This document shows, piece by piece, positions 25,313 through 34,919 of a stretch of 64,000 nt of DNA. Position 1 is the first letter of the stretch. The number at the start of each line of letters is the position of its first letter. The notes beneath the pieces were generated by a model. It was not told the origin of the DNA. It saw only the letters and a program-made list of their open reading frames with translations, and did not search any database. The position numbers were made by a program, and so were the translations under genes. The stretch spans positions 18,243-82,242 of the forward strand of contig NZ_JACKTY010000045.1 of assembly GCF_025822605.1 (NCBI RefSeq), in the 5' to 3' direction. Source of the DNA: Mycolicibacterium komossense (GTDB lineage: Bacteria; Actinomycetota; Actinomycetes; Mycobacteriales; Mycobacteriaceae).

Positions 25313-27943
25313 ATGGTTTCCCTGTCCGAGACCGCGCCCGATCATGCCGGGATCGAGGGTGAGGTACTGACGGCGCACTGGGTGGCGGCGGCGTCAGTGG
25401 ACGAGGTGCTTGCTCGTCTGGACGTTACGGCATCGGGGCTGTCCAGCGCGGAGGCGACAGCGCGGCTGGCGACGCACGGGCCCAACGCTGTTCGCACTCA
25501 CCGGGTCAGTGCATGGGCAGTCCTCGGGCGCCAGCTGCGCAGTGCCCTGCTGTTGTTGCTGGCCGTCACCGCGGTGGTGTCGTTCTTCCTGGGCGACAGT
25601 ACCCAGGCCGTCATCATCGGATTGATCCTGGTGGCTAGCGTAGGACTGGGATTCGCCAACGAGTATCGCGCCGAACGTACTGCCGCTCAACTGCATTCGA
25701 GTCTGCGGCACACCGCCGTGGCCCGTCGCGACGGGCAGTTTGCCGATGTCGACGTGGCCACTCTGGTGCCTGGCGACATGGTCCGGCTCGCACTGGGCGA
25801 GGTGGTGCCCGCCGATCTGCGCCTGACCACTGTCTCAGGGTTGGAATGCGACGAGAGCATCCTCACCGGAGAATCGGCTGCTGCCGAGAAATGGTCCGAA
25901 GCCCTCACACCCGGCAATGCGCTGGCTGATTCGGCCAATCTGGCCTTCATGGGCACAATCGTCAGCGCCGGCGAAGGCTGCGGGATCGTCTATGCCACCG
26001 GCGCCGCCGCACAATTCGGCCAGATCGCGGCCGGCCTGGGAACCCGGCAACCGGAGACCGCGTTTCAGGTCGGACTGCGCCGCTTCTCGTTCCTGCTGCT
26101 GTGGGTGGCAATGATCTTGACGGCGATGATTCTGGTCACCAACCTGATGTTGGATCGCCCGGTCATCGAGTCGGTCCTGTTCGCGTTGGCCATCGCCGTC
26201 GGCATCACCCCGCAGCTACTGCCTGCCGTGGTCAGTACCAGCCTGGCCACCGGTGCCGGTCGGTTGGCCAAGCAGAAGGTTCTCGTCAAACGGCTGGTAT
26301 GTATTGAAGACCTGGGTGACATCGACGTGCTCATCACCGACAAGACGGGCACCTTGACCGACGGGCACATCACCCTCGTCGAAGCGGTCGATCCTGCCGG
26401 ACAGGCAGGCGATCACATCCTCGTGCTGGGGCTGTTGGCCACCGCGGTCGACCCAGCAGCGGGTGGGGGAGCGACCAACGCTCTGGACGCCGCATTGTGG
26501 GAGACCTCGCGCAGTCATGAACTCGCGTTGCCTGACCTACCGCTGGTGGCGGTGCTGCCCTTCGATCATGAGCGCCGCGCGTCCTCGGTCCTCGTCGGCG
26601 ACGGCGACCAACGGCTCCTTATTGTCAAAGGCGCTCCCGAGCAGGTGATGGAGCACTGCGTCGCGGTGACCGCGGTCGCGCACGCGACCCTTTCGGCGCT
26701 CTTCGCCGAGGGTCGGCGGGTGGTGGCCGTCGCCAGCAAGGCCGCCCCCGGCTTGTCGGCCCTCACTGCCGGCGACGAGACCGGGCTGACACTCGAAGGC
26801 TTCCTGGTCTTCGCCGATGAGCCGAAAGCCGCCGCCCGGGACTCACTGCGCCAGCTCGCCGCGCTGGGGATCGAAGTGAAGATCGCAACCGGGGACAATG
26901 CTCAGGTCGCTGAAAAGGTATGCAAGGAACTGGGTTTGGACTCCAAAGGCACGATCACCGGCGCCGATTTGGAGGCACTTGACGACGCCGCCCTCGATGA
27001 CACGGTGCAGAAGTGCACCATTTTCGCCCGGATATCACCGGAGCAGAAAGCGCGGCTGATCGTGTCGGCCCGCCGACGCGGACGGTCAGTGGCGTTTCTC
27101 GGGGACGGCGTCAACGATGCGCTCGCCTTGCACGCGGCCGATGTGGGGATCTCAGTGGACACCGCCGTGGATGTCGCGAAAGACGCAGCCGACGTGGTGT
27201 TGTTGGAGAAAGACCTCGGCGTGCTGGCCACCGGAGTCGCCGAGGGTCGGAGGATCTTCGCCAACACCATCAAATACGTCCTGATGGGTACCTCCAGCAA
27301 TTTCGGCAACATGTTCTCTGCTGCGGCAGCCTCGGCGGTGTTGGCGTTCCTGCCGATGCTGCCGAGCCAGATCTTGCTCAACAACCTGTTGTATGACAGC
27401 TCGCAGCTGGCGATCCCGACCGACCGCGTGGACGCCGAACAACTCCACGCCCCCGCGCACTGGAACATCGCCTTCATCCGGCGCTTCATGCTGACGTTCG
27501 GGCCGATCAGTTCGCTGTTCGACTTTCTGACCTTCGGGCTGATGCTCGGTGTTCTGCACGCCGGCCCGGTTGAGTTCCGCACCGGCTGGTTCGTCGAATC
27601 CCTGGCCACCCAGACGTTGATCATCTTCGCGATCCGCACCCGCCGAATCCCGTTCTATCGCAGCCGGCCAGGCGGCATCCTCGCGGCTGCAGCAATCGCG
27701 GTAGTCATCGTCGGTGTGGGTCTGACGCTGTCGTCGATCGGACCCGTATTGGGTTTCACGACGTTGCCGTGGCTGTTCTTCGTCGCTTTGGCGCTGATGA
27801 CGGTGGCCTACCTGGTGCTGGTGGAGCTGACCAAGAAGGTGTTTTACAGCGACGCCCCGGCGCTGCAGGAATTGTCGCGCCGGACCCGCGGCCGTGAACA
27901 CCGGATCCACCGCAGAGCGGCAAGATTCAGTCACGCAGGGTGA
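25313..27943 (+). CDS. P3B-type (MgtA-like, magnesium-translocating) P-type ATPase
   Basis: An 876-residue membrane pump. Start ATG 25313, 19 bases after the usp stop; the longer open frame overlaps usp and is rejected. In order: a short cation-ATPase N-domain, the actuator domain with ILTGESAAAEKW, the P site ITDKTGTLTDGH, the hinge FLGDGVNDALALHAADVGIS, and a C-terminal bundle opening KYVLMGTSSNFGNMFS and LPMLPSQILLNNLLYDSSQ. The last two segments are hallmarks of MgtA/MgtB Mg importers. Mg supply or charge balance during dormancy is inference. It differs in class from M. tuberculosis CtpF and from the P3A pump at 6922. Confidence 0.9.
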   Translation: MVSLSETAPDHAGIEGEVLTAHWVAAASVDEVLARLDVTASGLSSAEATARLATHGPNAVRTHRVSAWAVLGRQLRSALLLLLAVTAVVSFFLGDSTQAVIIGLILVASVGLGFANEYRAERTAAQLHSSLRHTAVARRDGQFADVDVATLVPGDMVRLALGEVVPADLRLTTVSGLECDESILTGESAAAEKWSEALTPGNALADSANLAFMGTIVSAGEGCGIVYATGAAAQFGQIAAGLGTRQPETAFQVGLRRFSFLLLWVAMILTAMILVTNLMLDRPVIESVLFALAIAVGITPQLLPAVVSTSLATGAGRLAKQKVLVKRLVCIEDLGDIDVLITDKTGTLTDGHITLVEAVDPAGQAGDHILVLGLLATAVDPAAGGGATNALDAALWETSRSHELALPDLPLVAVLPFDHERRASSVLVGDGDQRLLIVKGAPEQVMEHCVAVTAVAHATLSALFAEGRRVVAVASKAAPGLSALTAGDETGLTLEGFLVFADEPKAAARDSLRQLAALGIEVKIATGDNAQVAEKVCKELGLDSKGTITGADLEALDDAALDDTVQKCTIFARISPEQKARLIVSARRRGRSVAFLGDGVNDALALHAADVGISVDTAVDVAKDAADVVLLEKDLGVLATGVAEGRRIFANTIKYVLMGTSSNFGNMFSAAAASAVLAFLPMLPSQILLNNLLYDSSQLAIPTDRVDAEQLHAPAHWNIAFIRRFMLTFGPISSLFDFLTFGLMLGVLHAGPVEFRTGWFVESLATQTLIIFAIRTRRIPFYRSRPGGILAAAAIAVVIVGVGLTLSSIGPVLGFTTLPWLFFVALALMTVAYLVLVELTKKVFYSDAPALQELSRRTRGREHRIHRRAARFSHAG

Positions 27944-27953
27944 GTCGTTGCCA

Positions 27954-27988
27954 AGGCCCTTTACGGCCAACACGGGGACTTTCGGCCC
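27954..27988. promoter_or_regulatory. DosR-box-like pair upstream of usp at 28062
   Basis: AGGCCCTTTACGGCC (27954-27968, weak) and GGGGACTTTCGGCCC (27974-27988, near-ideal), about 20 bases apart centre to centre. They lie 74-108 bases before the start. Confidence 0.6.
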
Positions 27989-28061
27989 GCCCGCCGAGAC
28001 GATCTCCCCCGATAGCCTCAGCTACATCCGGCAACGGACCAGACGACTGGAGCCAGCGCAT

Positions 28062-28874
28062 ATGTCTTTCCACGACTCGATGACTCCCATCGTCGTCGGC
28101 ATGGACGGCTCAGACGCCGCCATGCGGGCCGCCTGCTGGGCGGTGGACGAGGCGATCAGCCGGGACGCGCCACTGCGGCTGGTCTACATCATCGAACCGG
28201 GTTCTGAAGCCGTTCGGTTGGAGATCGAGTACGCCGGGTTGGCGCTGCGGGCGGCACGTGCGGCCGTCAGAGCACTGAGCTGTCAGGTCGAGATCGACAC
28301 CGACATCCGCCGTGGCGGTATCGACACGGTGCTGGCGCAAGAGTCGCGACACGCGGCGATGATCTGTATCGGGTCGGCTGACCCGGATGGTGAGGATGAC
28401 GATCACCGGCCCTCGACGTCGACCGCATTGGCTCGGTCGGCGCTGTGCCCGGTGGCGGTCATCGGTGCTCCAGATCTACGAGTGGACAGGTCCAGAGGCT
28501 GTGTCGCCGTGCTCGTCAACGGTTCCCGTACAGACGATCTGATGCTGCAGGACGCGTTCGAAGAAGCTCGGCTTCGGCATTTGCCGTTGTTGACCGTGGT
28601 GGTCGGGTCCCCGGCGGTTCCGCACCGCGCCGCGAGTCCTGTTGACCAGTCCGTCGCCGAGCGATGGCATGACCACACCGATGTCCCGGTGCATTGCGTC
28701 ACGGTGCATACCGATGTGGTCGCGTTCCTGGCCGACATCGCCCCCGCTGTAGCAGTGACCTTTGTGAACGGGACGGCCCCGAGTGCCGGAGGGAACCTCA
28801 GCGGTGCTGACTTGGACGCTCCTGTCGTGCACAATGCCGAGACCGGCTCGGTAGTCGCGGCATGCGCGCGCTGA
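28062..28874 (+). CDS. Divergent tandem universal stress protein, both nucleotide loops degenerate
   Basis: A 270-residue protein from ATG 28062 (GGAG 9 bases upstream). The first strand IVVGMDGSDAAMRAACWAVDEA is clearly Usp, but the loop region reads ICIGSADPDGEDDDHRPSTSTA, without the G-2x-G-9x-G spacing. The second domain (CVAVLVNGSRTDDLMLQDA) has no glycine loop at all. ATP binding is doubtful; it may be a regulatory or partner-binding member. The stop lies 13 bases inside the next gene, implying translational coupling. Confidence 0.85.
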   Translation: MSFHDSMTPIVVGMDGSDAAMRAACWAVDEAISRDAPLRLVYIIEPGSEAVRLEIEYAGLALRAARAAVRALSCQVEIDTDIRRGGIDTVLAQESRHAAMICIGSADPDGEDDDHRPSTSTALARSALCPVAVIGAPDLRVDRSRGCVAVLVNGSRTDDLMLQDAFEEARLRHLPLLTVVVGSPAVPHRAASPVDQSVAERWHDHTDVPVHCVTVHTDVVAFLADIAPAVAVTFVNGTAPSAGGNLSGADLDAPVVHNAETGSVVAACAR

Positions 28875-30271
28875 CGGTGCGCGCGCCGGCCGCGCGTATC
28901 AAAAGGCGTGTGATGGAGGCTGACTCGCACACCACACGACGTGGTGGAGCACTGGCGGCAGTGGCACTGTTCGCGTGGCTGGTCATGCTCACGGAGCGCG
29001 ATGAGGTTCGCCCTGACTGGCAATCAGGGAGTCGGTTGGCTTGGTCGATGGCCATCTTGGTCGCCGTCGTCTTCATCGCCCGAGGCATCTTCCTCGGCCG
29101 GCCGGTCACCGCTGCCCACGCGGCCGCGGCCGGCGCTGTGCTCGTCGTCGGTATCACCGCACACCTGTTGTCGTTGAATGCGTTAGGCGATAGCGTCATC
29201 GCCGCCAGCGGCCTGGTTCTGATGTGGCCGACCACTGCTGTGCCAGAGCCTGAGATGTTGCCCCGGATCGGGGCGCTGGTCAGCGCCACGCACGGTGACC
29301 CGCTGGCGCCGTTTGCGATGCAGTCACATAAGAGCAGCTACTTCAGCGCCGACGGTAAGTCGATGCTCGCGTACCGGACCCGTATCGGCTTCGCAGTGGT
29401 CAGTGGTGATCCGATCGGCGATGCTGCTCAGTTCCGCCGACTGGTCAACGATTTCGCCGGGATGTGCCAGAACCGCGGATGGCGCATTATTGTCCTGGGG
29501 TGTAGCCAACGCCGGCTTCCGCTGTGGACTGAGCAAGCGGGTATCGCAGAACACCTGCGGGCCATACCATTCGGGCGTGACGTCGTCATCGACGTAAGGC
29601 GCTTCGACATGGCGGGGCGGACATTCCGCAATCTCCGACAAGCGGTGCACCGAACCCGCAACGCCGGCGTCACCACCGAAGTCATCGCTGAGCAGGACCT
29701 CGACTCCACCACGGTGGCGGAGCTGACCGAGGTGATGGATTCGTCGCACTCTGGGGTGCGCACCGAGCGCGGTTTCTCGATGATCCTCGACGGTGCCCTG
29801 GAAGGCCGATATCCCGGCGTGTTGCTGATGATCGGGCGGGATCGACTCGGTGTCGTGCAGTCCGCTCAACGGTACGTGCTGGCCGGCGGTGGCAGCGATG
29901 TGTCACTCGATGTGCCGTGGCGGCGACCGGGTGCACCGAACGGCATCGATGAGCGACTCAGCGTCGACATGATCGAATGGTCCAAAGCACACGGGGCGCG
30001 GCGGCTATCGCTGGCGTTCGCGGCCTTCCCGGAGATCTTCGATGACCGGCGACGCACCGGTGTGCAGCACCTGTTCTACGTGTTGATCCACCTGGGTGAC
30101 CGACTCATTCGGTTGGAATCGCTGTACCGGTACCTGGACAAATACCATTCGCTGTCTCAGCGGCGGTACGTCCTGCTGTCGCCGCGGCACCTGCTGCCGG
30201 CCCTGTTCGTTCTGCTGACACTGGAGTTCATGCCACACCGGCGCAGAGCGCCGGGAGCGGCGCGCTCATAG
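28862..30271 (+). CDS. DUF2156 (MprF/LysX C-domain-like) aminoacyl-phosphatidylglycerol synthase homologue
   Basis: A 469-residue protein. The N-terminal about 120 residues contain four hydrophobic segments. The C-terminal GNAT-like DUF2156 domain has SSYFSADGKSMLAYRTRIGF, VVSGDPIG, WRIIVLGCS, AGRTFRNLRQAVHRTRNAGV and RLSVDMIEWSKAHGARRLSLAFA, as in lysyl- or alanyl-phosphatidylglycerol synthases and M. tuberculosis Rv1619. Relatives move an amino acid from tRNA to membrane lipid. The flippase half of full MprF is absent. The start overlaps the preceding usp gene by 13 bases. Confidence 0.85.
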   Translation: MRALTVRAPAARIKRRVMEADSHTTRRGGALAAVALFAWLVMLTERDEVRPDWQSGSRLAWSMAILVAVVFIARGIFLGRPVTAAHAAAAGAVLVVGITAHLLSLNALGDSVIAASGLVLMWPTTAVPEPEMLPRIGALVSATHGDPLAPFAMQSHKSSYFSADGKSMLAYRTRIGFAVVSGDPIGDAAQFRRLVNDFAGMCQNRGWRIIVLGCSQRRLPLWTEQAGIAEHLRAIPFGRDVVIDVRRFDMAGRTFRNLRQAVHRTRNAGVTTEVIAEQDLDSTTVAELTEVMDSSHSGVRTERGFSMILDGALEGRYPGVLLMIGRDRLGVVQSAQRYVLAGGGSDVSLDVPWRRPGAPNGIDERLSVDMIEWSKAHGARRLSLAFAAFPEIFDDRRRTGVQHLFYVLIHLGDRLIRLESLYRYLDKYHSLSQRRYVLLSPRHLLPALFVLLTLEFMPHRRRAPGAARS

Positions 30272-31324
30272 GGCGTCGTTGCACAGGACCGCCGCCCCGT
30301 CGAAACGACCCGCTTCCAGATCGTTCAGTGCCTGTTGCCCGCTTGCCAGGGGGTACCGGTGGGTGGTGACCTTGAGTGTGTGCTCAGCGGCGAACCTCAG
30401 GAACGCCTCGCCGTCGGCGCGGGTATTGGCTGTCACGCTACGGATTTCGCGTTCGTAGAACAGGTCGAGCTGGTAGTTGAGGACGGGTACGTCACTGAGG
30501 TGGATGCCGGCGATCGACAGAATTCCGCCGCGATCCAGCGCGCGCATGACGACCGGGACCAGGTCGCCGACCGGCGCGAATAGGATTGCACTGTCCAGTG
30601 GTTCTGGTGGCGTGCCGTAGGCGTCCGTAGCTGATGCGGCACCGAGTTCCAGGGCCAGCTGTTGGGCTTGCTCACCCCGGGTCATGACGTGCACGGTTGC
30701 GCCCTGCGCAAGGGCGATCTGGGCTGTCAGATGCGCGCTGCCGCCGAAGCCGTAGATGCCGAGCCGCCCGCCCTGGGGGAGCTGGGCACGCTGTAGTGCG
30801 CGGTAGCCGATGATGCCCGCGCACAACAGCGGCGCGACCGCGACGTCATCGTAGTTGTCCGGCAGGTGATAGGCGAAAGCAGCTGGTGCCGTCGTGTATT
30901 CGGCGTATCCGCCGTCGCTGTCCCATCCGGTATAGCGAGATTGCGGACAGAGGTTCTCCGCGCCGCGCACACAATAGCGGCACGTCCCGCAGGTGTGGCG
31001 CAGCCAGGCGACGCCGACGCGGTCTCCGATTGCGTAACCGGACACGCCGGCCCCCAGGCCGACGACAGTCGCGACGATCTCGTGGCCCGGCGTGACCCGC
31101 GGGTGGTGCACCGGAAGATCACCCTCACTGACATGCAGATCGGTGCGACACACCCCGCAGGTGCGGACCCTGAGCAACAGTTCCGCCGGGGCAGGTTGCG
31201 GCACCGGCCTGCGCACGTAGCTCAGCGGGCTGGTGTCGATGGGGCCGGGTGTGCGCACCACCCACGCGTTCATCGTTGCCGGAATGGACGTCAAGCGATC
31301 GTCGCCGTGGTCGAGCTGGGTCAT
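30266..31324 (-). CDS. Zinc-dependent alcohol dehydrogenase, AdhA-type
   Basis: A 352-residue medium-chain dehydrogenase. Catalytic zinc: TCGVCRTDLHVSEGDLP and TPGHEIVA. Structural zinc: CGTCRYCVRGAENLC. The cofactor loop is GIYGFGGSAHLTAQIALAQG, and MTRGEQ in place of an acidic residue after strand two suggests NADP preference. It resembles M. tuberculosis AdhA (Rv1862) and differs clearly from the AdhP-type enzyme at 16797. Its start overlaps the stop of the acyltransferase gene by 4 bases (ATGA at 31321), so both are one operon. It converges with the DUF2156 gene (6-base overlap). Confidence 0.9.
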   Translation of the reverse strand: MTQLDHGDDRLTSIPATMNAWVVRTPGPIDTSPLSYVRRPVPQPAPAELLLRVRTCGVCRTDLHVSEGDLPVHHPRVTPGHEIVATVVGLGAGVSGYAIGDRVGVAWLRHTCGTCRYCVRGAENLCPQSRYTGWDSDGGYAEYTTAPAAFAYHLPDNYDDVAVAPLLCAGIIGYRALQRAQLPQGGRLGIYGFGGSAHLTAQIALAQGATVHVMTRGEQAQQLALELGAASATDAYGTPPEPLDSAILFAPVGDLVPVVMRALDRGGILSIAGIHLSDVPVLNYQLDLFYEREIRSVTANTRADGEAFLRFAAEHTLKVTTHRYPLASGQQALNDLEAGRFDGAAVLCNDAL

Positions 31325-32691
31325 AACAGCGGCCTTTCAATAGGAAGCGGTGGTATCGACCGGGTGCCCATCTCTGTGGCGGGGGCGCCGCTCATCGGGT
31401 GAATGCTGAGCAGCGCTATGCCTGCGATGTAGGCCAGAAGGCTCCCGAAGGGCACATGGCCGCTCGGAGCGAAACCGTGGCCGGCGAAGCGCCACAGGGC
31501 ACCGGCCGCCAGTGCTGTCCCGGTGACGAGCAGTGGCATCACCCACCGCGGCCGAAGGTGCACGTCAAGGGTGGGAGTGGGTCGAGCGAACGCCGACCTC
31601 GCGGCCCACAACACACCCAGCTCGGCGGCGGTCACGGCCGTCAGGATGGCCACCCAGGCCAGCCGCCACCACCACCAGGAGGCCGAACCGAGATCAGGTT
31701 GAGGCAGTAGCCCACCGCAGTATCCGGCCAGCGCTACGAGGACGACGGGCACCATATGCCACAGATACAACGCCAGCACGTTGATGTTGGCCACAGCCAC
31801 CAAGCGTTGCCACCGACCCCGTCGCAGAACGCGCGAGACCGCGGGTGCCAGCGCAAGGAGCAGCCCGGCCTGGACACCGGCGAAGGCGAGCAACGCGACC
31901 GTGGGAGGCGAGGTGTTCTGTATCGGCTGACCCGGTACACCGATCATGGCGACCGGGTACAGCCCGGCCCCGATGATCGTCGCCAGCACCAAACCTGCCG
32001 ACCCGGCGAGCAGTAGGGGACGATGCCCGCGTAACTGCCCGCGCCGCCAGGCGACGCCGAGCTGATAGATGGCGCCCCAGCACACCGCATAGTTCACCCA
32101 ACCCAATGCCGCGACATGCCCGCCAATGCTGATCGCGTCGACCAACGTCACCGTGACCGCCATGGCAGCTGGTACTTTCAGCCCCCATCGCTGCTGGGCT
32201 GCCACCGCGACAGGAGTCAGCGAAACTGCTGCCAGGTAGACCGGGATGAACCACAGATGCAGCGCCAGCACCCACATCGGCATCGCCAACGCCGTTGTGT
32301 CAATGCCGATCCAACCCGCGACGGCGAGGGCAGTCAGTATCGTCGCCACGTACGCGGTGGTCGGCCCGAGAATCCCGGTCACGCGGTGCCGAAGCCAGTC
32401 CTGTGGCGCGGCGCCGATACTGTCGCGCCAGTGTGTCCACGACGCCGCGTTCGCATACCCGCCTACCACAAAGAAGACCGGTACCACCTGGAACGCCCAG
32501 GTCAACCACTGCGTCCATGGCATCGCTACCAGCACGTCGTCATAGCCGAACCGGCCGTCACGGAAGGTCACCGCGGCCAGCAGCCAGTGGCCGAGCACCA
32601 CGGCGACCACAGCCAGTACCCGGTAGAGATCGGCGGCCGGTTCACGCAGCGTAGGCTGCGCTGACACGTCAGGCATGCCGGTGTTCACCAC
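31321..32691 (-). CDS. Acyltransferase-3 family membrane protein
   Basis: A 456-residue polytopic protein with about ten hydrophobic segments. The N-terminal PAADLYRVLAVVAVVLGHWLL holds the Arg and His typical of acyltransferase-3 catalytic helices. VVPVFFVVGGYANAASW and LWFIPVYLAAVSLTP are further family blocks. Such enzymes O-acylate sugars, lipids or polymers at the membrane; the substrate is unknown. It is first in an operon with the alcohol dehydrogenase. The paired DosR-like boxes in the 320-base divergent region may serve this gene and the usp at 33014. Confidence 0.85.
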   Translation of the reverse strand: MVNTGMPDVSAQPTLREPAADLYRVLAVVAVVLGHWLLAAVTFRDGRFGYDDVLVAMPWTQWLTWAFQVVPVFFVVGGYANAASWTHWRDSIGAAPQDWLRHRVTGILGPTTAYVATILTALAVAGWIGIDTTALAMPMWVLALHLWFIPVYLAAVSLTPVAVAAQQRWGLKVPAAMAVTVTLVDAISIGGHVAALGWVNYAVCWGAIYQLGVAWRRGQLRGHRPLLLAGSAGLVLATIIGAGLYPVAMIGVPGQPIQNTSPPTVALLAFAGVQAGLLLALAPAVSRVLRRGRWQRLVAVANINVLALYLWHMVPVVLVALAGYCGGLLPQPDLGSASWWWWRLAWVAILTAVTAAELGVLWAARSAFARPTPTLDVHLRPRWVMPLLVTGTALAAGALWRFAGHGFAPSGHVPFGSLLAYIAGIALLSIHPMSGAPATEMGTRSIPPLPIERPLL

Positions 32692-32850
32692 GCTCGGACT
32701 CCTGCCAGAGGATCATGCGCACTGGGCTCACCCGACGAATCGGTGTCATCGTCTGCTCCGAATCCGGCGGGCTGTGCCACTGCGATGGTGGTCGGTTCGA
32801 CGATATGGGGTGTCGCCCTCTCGCCGATGCGGCCATCGGCCCCCGATCTC

Positions 32851-32891
32851 GGGGTCCAAAGACCCCACGCCGCGATAAGGGACTTTCGGCC
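32851..32891. promoter_or_regulatory. DosR-box-like pair in divergent promoter region
   Basis: GGGGTCCAAAGACCCC (32851-32866), a perfect 6-base palindrome around four bases, and GGGACTTTCGGCC (32879-32891). They lie between the acyltransferase-Adh operon (minus) and the usp pair (plus). Confidence 0.6.
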
Positions 32892-33013
32892 GGACACCAG
32901 GGCCGTCCGGCCGTAGAAACCTACTGGGTGACGCAGGCACGATCATGAAATAACCACATGGACAACGACTTTGAATGCGTGGCGGATCTCAAACACTGAA
33001 GAAGGACACAGCA

Positions 33014-33955
33014 ATGGGCGACACAGGATCGATCGTGGTCGGTGTGGACGGCAGCAATCACACTGTGGCCGCCGCGCGGTGGGCCGCAGCGGTCGCCGCG
33101 CGCTCCGGCGACACCTTGCATCTCGTGCATGTCATGAGCTCCGTCGACCAGGCCTTGATGACGATCATCACACCGGAGCGGGAAGATGCCGGATCGGCGC
33201 CGCGCGAGCTGGGGCATGAAGTGCTCGACCGCACCGCCGACGCAGTGCGCGCCGACTTTCCTGAGCTGTCGATCGTCCGCACACTGAGCCAACGGCCCAT
33301 CGAAGACCTGTTGACCGAGCTGAGTCGGCAGGCTCGCCTGGTGGTCCTGGCGTGCGCAGACGTGTCACCGCTGGGTGCGCTGGTCGTCGGATCCACCACC
33401 GTCACGGTGGCCAGGCACTCCCATTGCCCGGTGGTGGCTTGGCGTGGCGACGCGTCGGCGCCGAACCCGGCCCCCATCGTCGTGGGTATCGATGAAACGC
33501 GCGAGCCGCACGCCTGCCTGATGACTGCGCTCGGGCTGGCGGATCAGCTGGGCGTACCCCTCATCGTCGTGCACGCGCTGTCACCGCGCCGCGCGCCGGG
33601 CGATATCAACATTCCCATCCTCGTCGACTATGAGGAACTCGAACATGAAGCGCTGCAGCGCCTGTCGTCCGCGGTCGCACCGGTCGCCGGGCACTGGCCT
33701 CGGGTCGACGTGCGCTGCGCGGTAGGGACTGGCAACGCCAGCAGGGTGATCCTGGATCATGCCGACGGCGCGCAGTTCGTCGTGGTCGGCAACCGTGGAC
33801 GCGGTAGCCTTGCCAGCGCCATATTGGGGTCGACCGGTTTGAGCCTGCTGCATCACTCCTCGGTCCCGGTCATCGTGTGCCCGACGCCCGCCGCGTCCGA
33901 CGAAGCACACTCGGTGCAGGGCGTTTCCCCCAATACCACCGCCGCGCGGCAGTAA
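33014..33955 (+). CDS. Tandem universal stress protein with intact C-terminal nucleotide loop only
   Basis: A 313-residue protein from ATG 33014 (GAAGGA upstream). First domain: SIVVGVDGSNHTVAAARWAA, but the loop reads VVLACADVSPLGALVVGSTT, losing the first glycines. Second domain: IVVGIDETREPHACLMTA, with loop VVGNRGRGSLASAILGSTG intact. This is the mirror image of most copies in the window, where the first domain is the intact one. A 25-residue polar tail follows. The next usp begins 43 bases downstream on the same strand, a likely operon. Confidence 0.9.
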   Translation: MGDTGSIVVGVDGSNHTVAAARWAAAVAARSGDTLHLVHVMSSVDQALMTIITPEREDAGSAPRELGHEVLDRTADAVRADFPELSIVRTLSQRPIEDLLTELSRQARLVVLACADVSPLGALVVGSTTVTVARHSHCPVVAWRGDASAPNPAPIVVGIDETREPHACLMTALGLADQLGVPLIVVHALSPRRAPGDINIPILVDYEELEHEALQRLSSAVAPVAGHWPRVDVRCAVGTGNASRVILDHADGAQFVVVGNRGRGSLASAILGSTGLSLLHHSSVPVIVCPTPAASDEAHSVQGVSPNTTAARQ

Positions 33956-33998
33956 CCGCCCGTGATGCCCGACGCATCACCAAGGATTGGACATTCTC

Positions 33999-34865
33999 AT
34001 GCCGCACACAAAGCGGGCCAGGCCCATCATCGTCGGTGTCGATGGCTCCAAAGAGGCTATCGCTGCGGCAATCTGGGCTATCGATGAGGCCCTCGACCGC
34101 GATACCTCCCTGCGGCTGGTCTATGTGATCGACGCAGCTGAGACCGACCACCTGGAGGCTGACTACCGTCGGGCACGCCTGGCCTTGCACGAGGCGCGGG
34201 TCGCCGTCGAGGCGACCGGGCGGCCGGTTCAGGTCCGTTCCGCGATCGTCCGTGGTGATCCCGTCGAAATGCTGGTCGAGGCCTCGCGGGATGCACCGCT
34301 GGTGTGTCTGGGAGCCACCGGGATGCGAAACTCGGCTCCCAATGGCGACGGTGCCACGGGAGCCACCATCGCCGAGGCGGCATTCGGTCCTGTCGCCATC
34401 GTGCGGCGCGGCCACATCCCCAGCGACAAATGGGTGCTGGCGGTGCTCGACGAGTCGCCGGTATCCCAGGGGGTGCTGAGAACAGCCCTGGACGAGGCGC
34501 GGCGCCGCCAATCGCCCCTATTGGTGCTGACCTCGTGGCAGACACAGGACTTGGGACTCCGGGCTGGCGGCACCGATTTTCGTGCCGAGCTCGACCGACT
34601 TCTCGATAACTCTGACCGCAACGCCACCGATGTCCGGGTCAGCGCAGAACGGCTCTCCCCGAATTTGACCTACCTGCTCGCACAGACCGTCGACATCGAC
34701 CAACTGGTGATCGTCGGAAGGAACAATCCGGAGCTGATCACAGAACTGATTGGGCCACAAGCACGTTCGCTTCTCGGACACACTGATTGCTCGGTGATGG
34801 TGTTCCGGGATGATCCGAATGCGGAATCGGAGAACAGTGCGTACACGGTGGTTCGGGCACGGTAG
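33999..34865 (+). CDS. Tandem universal stress protein with degenerate loops
   Basis: A 288-residue protein from ATG 33999 with AAGGATTGGAC upstream. First domain: PIIVGVDGSKEAIAAAIWAIDEAL; the loop CLGATGMRNSAPNGDGATGATI keeps G-2x-G but has an expanded spacer. Second domain: WVLAVLDESPVSQGVLRTALDEA, with IVGRNNPELITELIGPQA replacing the loop. ATP binding is uncertain in the first half and unlikely in the second. It converges with dosS, 54 bases apart. Confidence 0.88.
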   Translation: MPHTKRARPIIVGVDGSKEAIAAAIWAIDEALDRDTSLRLVYVIDAAETDHLEADYRRARLALHEARVAVEATGRPVQVRSAIVRGDPVEMLVEASRDAPLVCLGATGMRNSAPNGDGATGATIAEAAFGPVAIVRRGHIPSDKWVLAVLDESPVSQGVLRTALDEARRRQSPLLVLTSWQTQDLGLRAGGTDFRAELDRLLDNSDRNATDVRVSAERLSPNLTYLLAQTVDIDQLVIVGRNNPELITELIGPQARSLLGHTDCSVMVFRDDPNAESENSAYTVVRAR

Positions 34866-34919
34866 TTCGCCGCCGGCGTGGGCGACGCAGTCTTCCGTTC
34901 CGATGGAGCGCCGTCTTCG

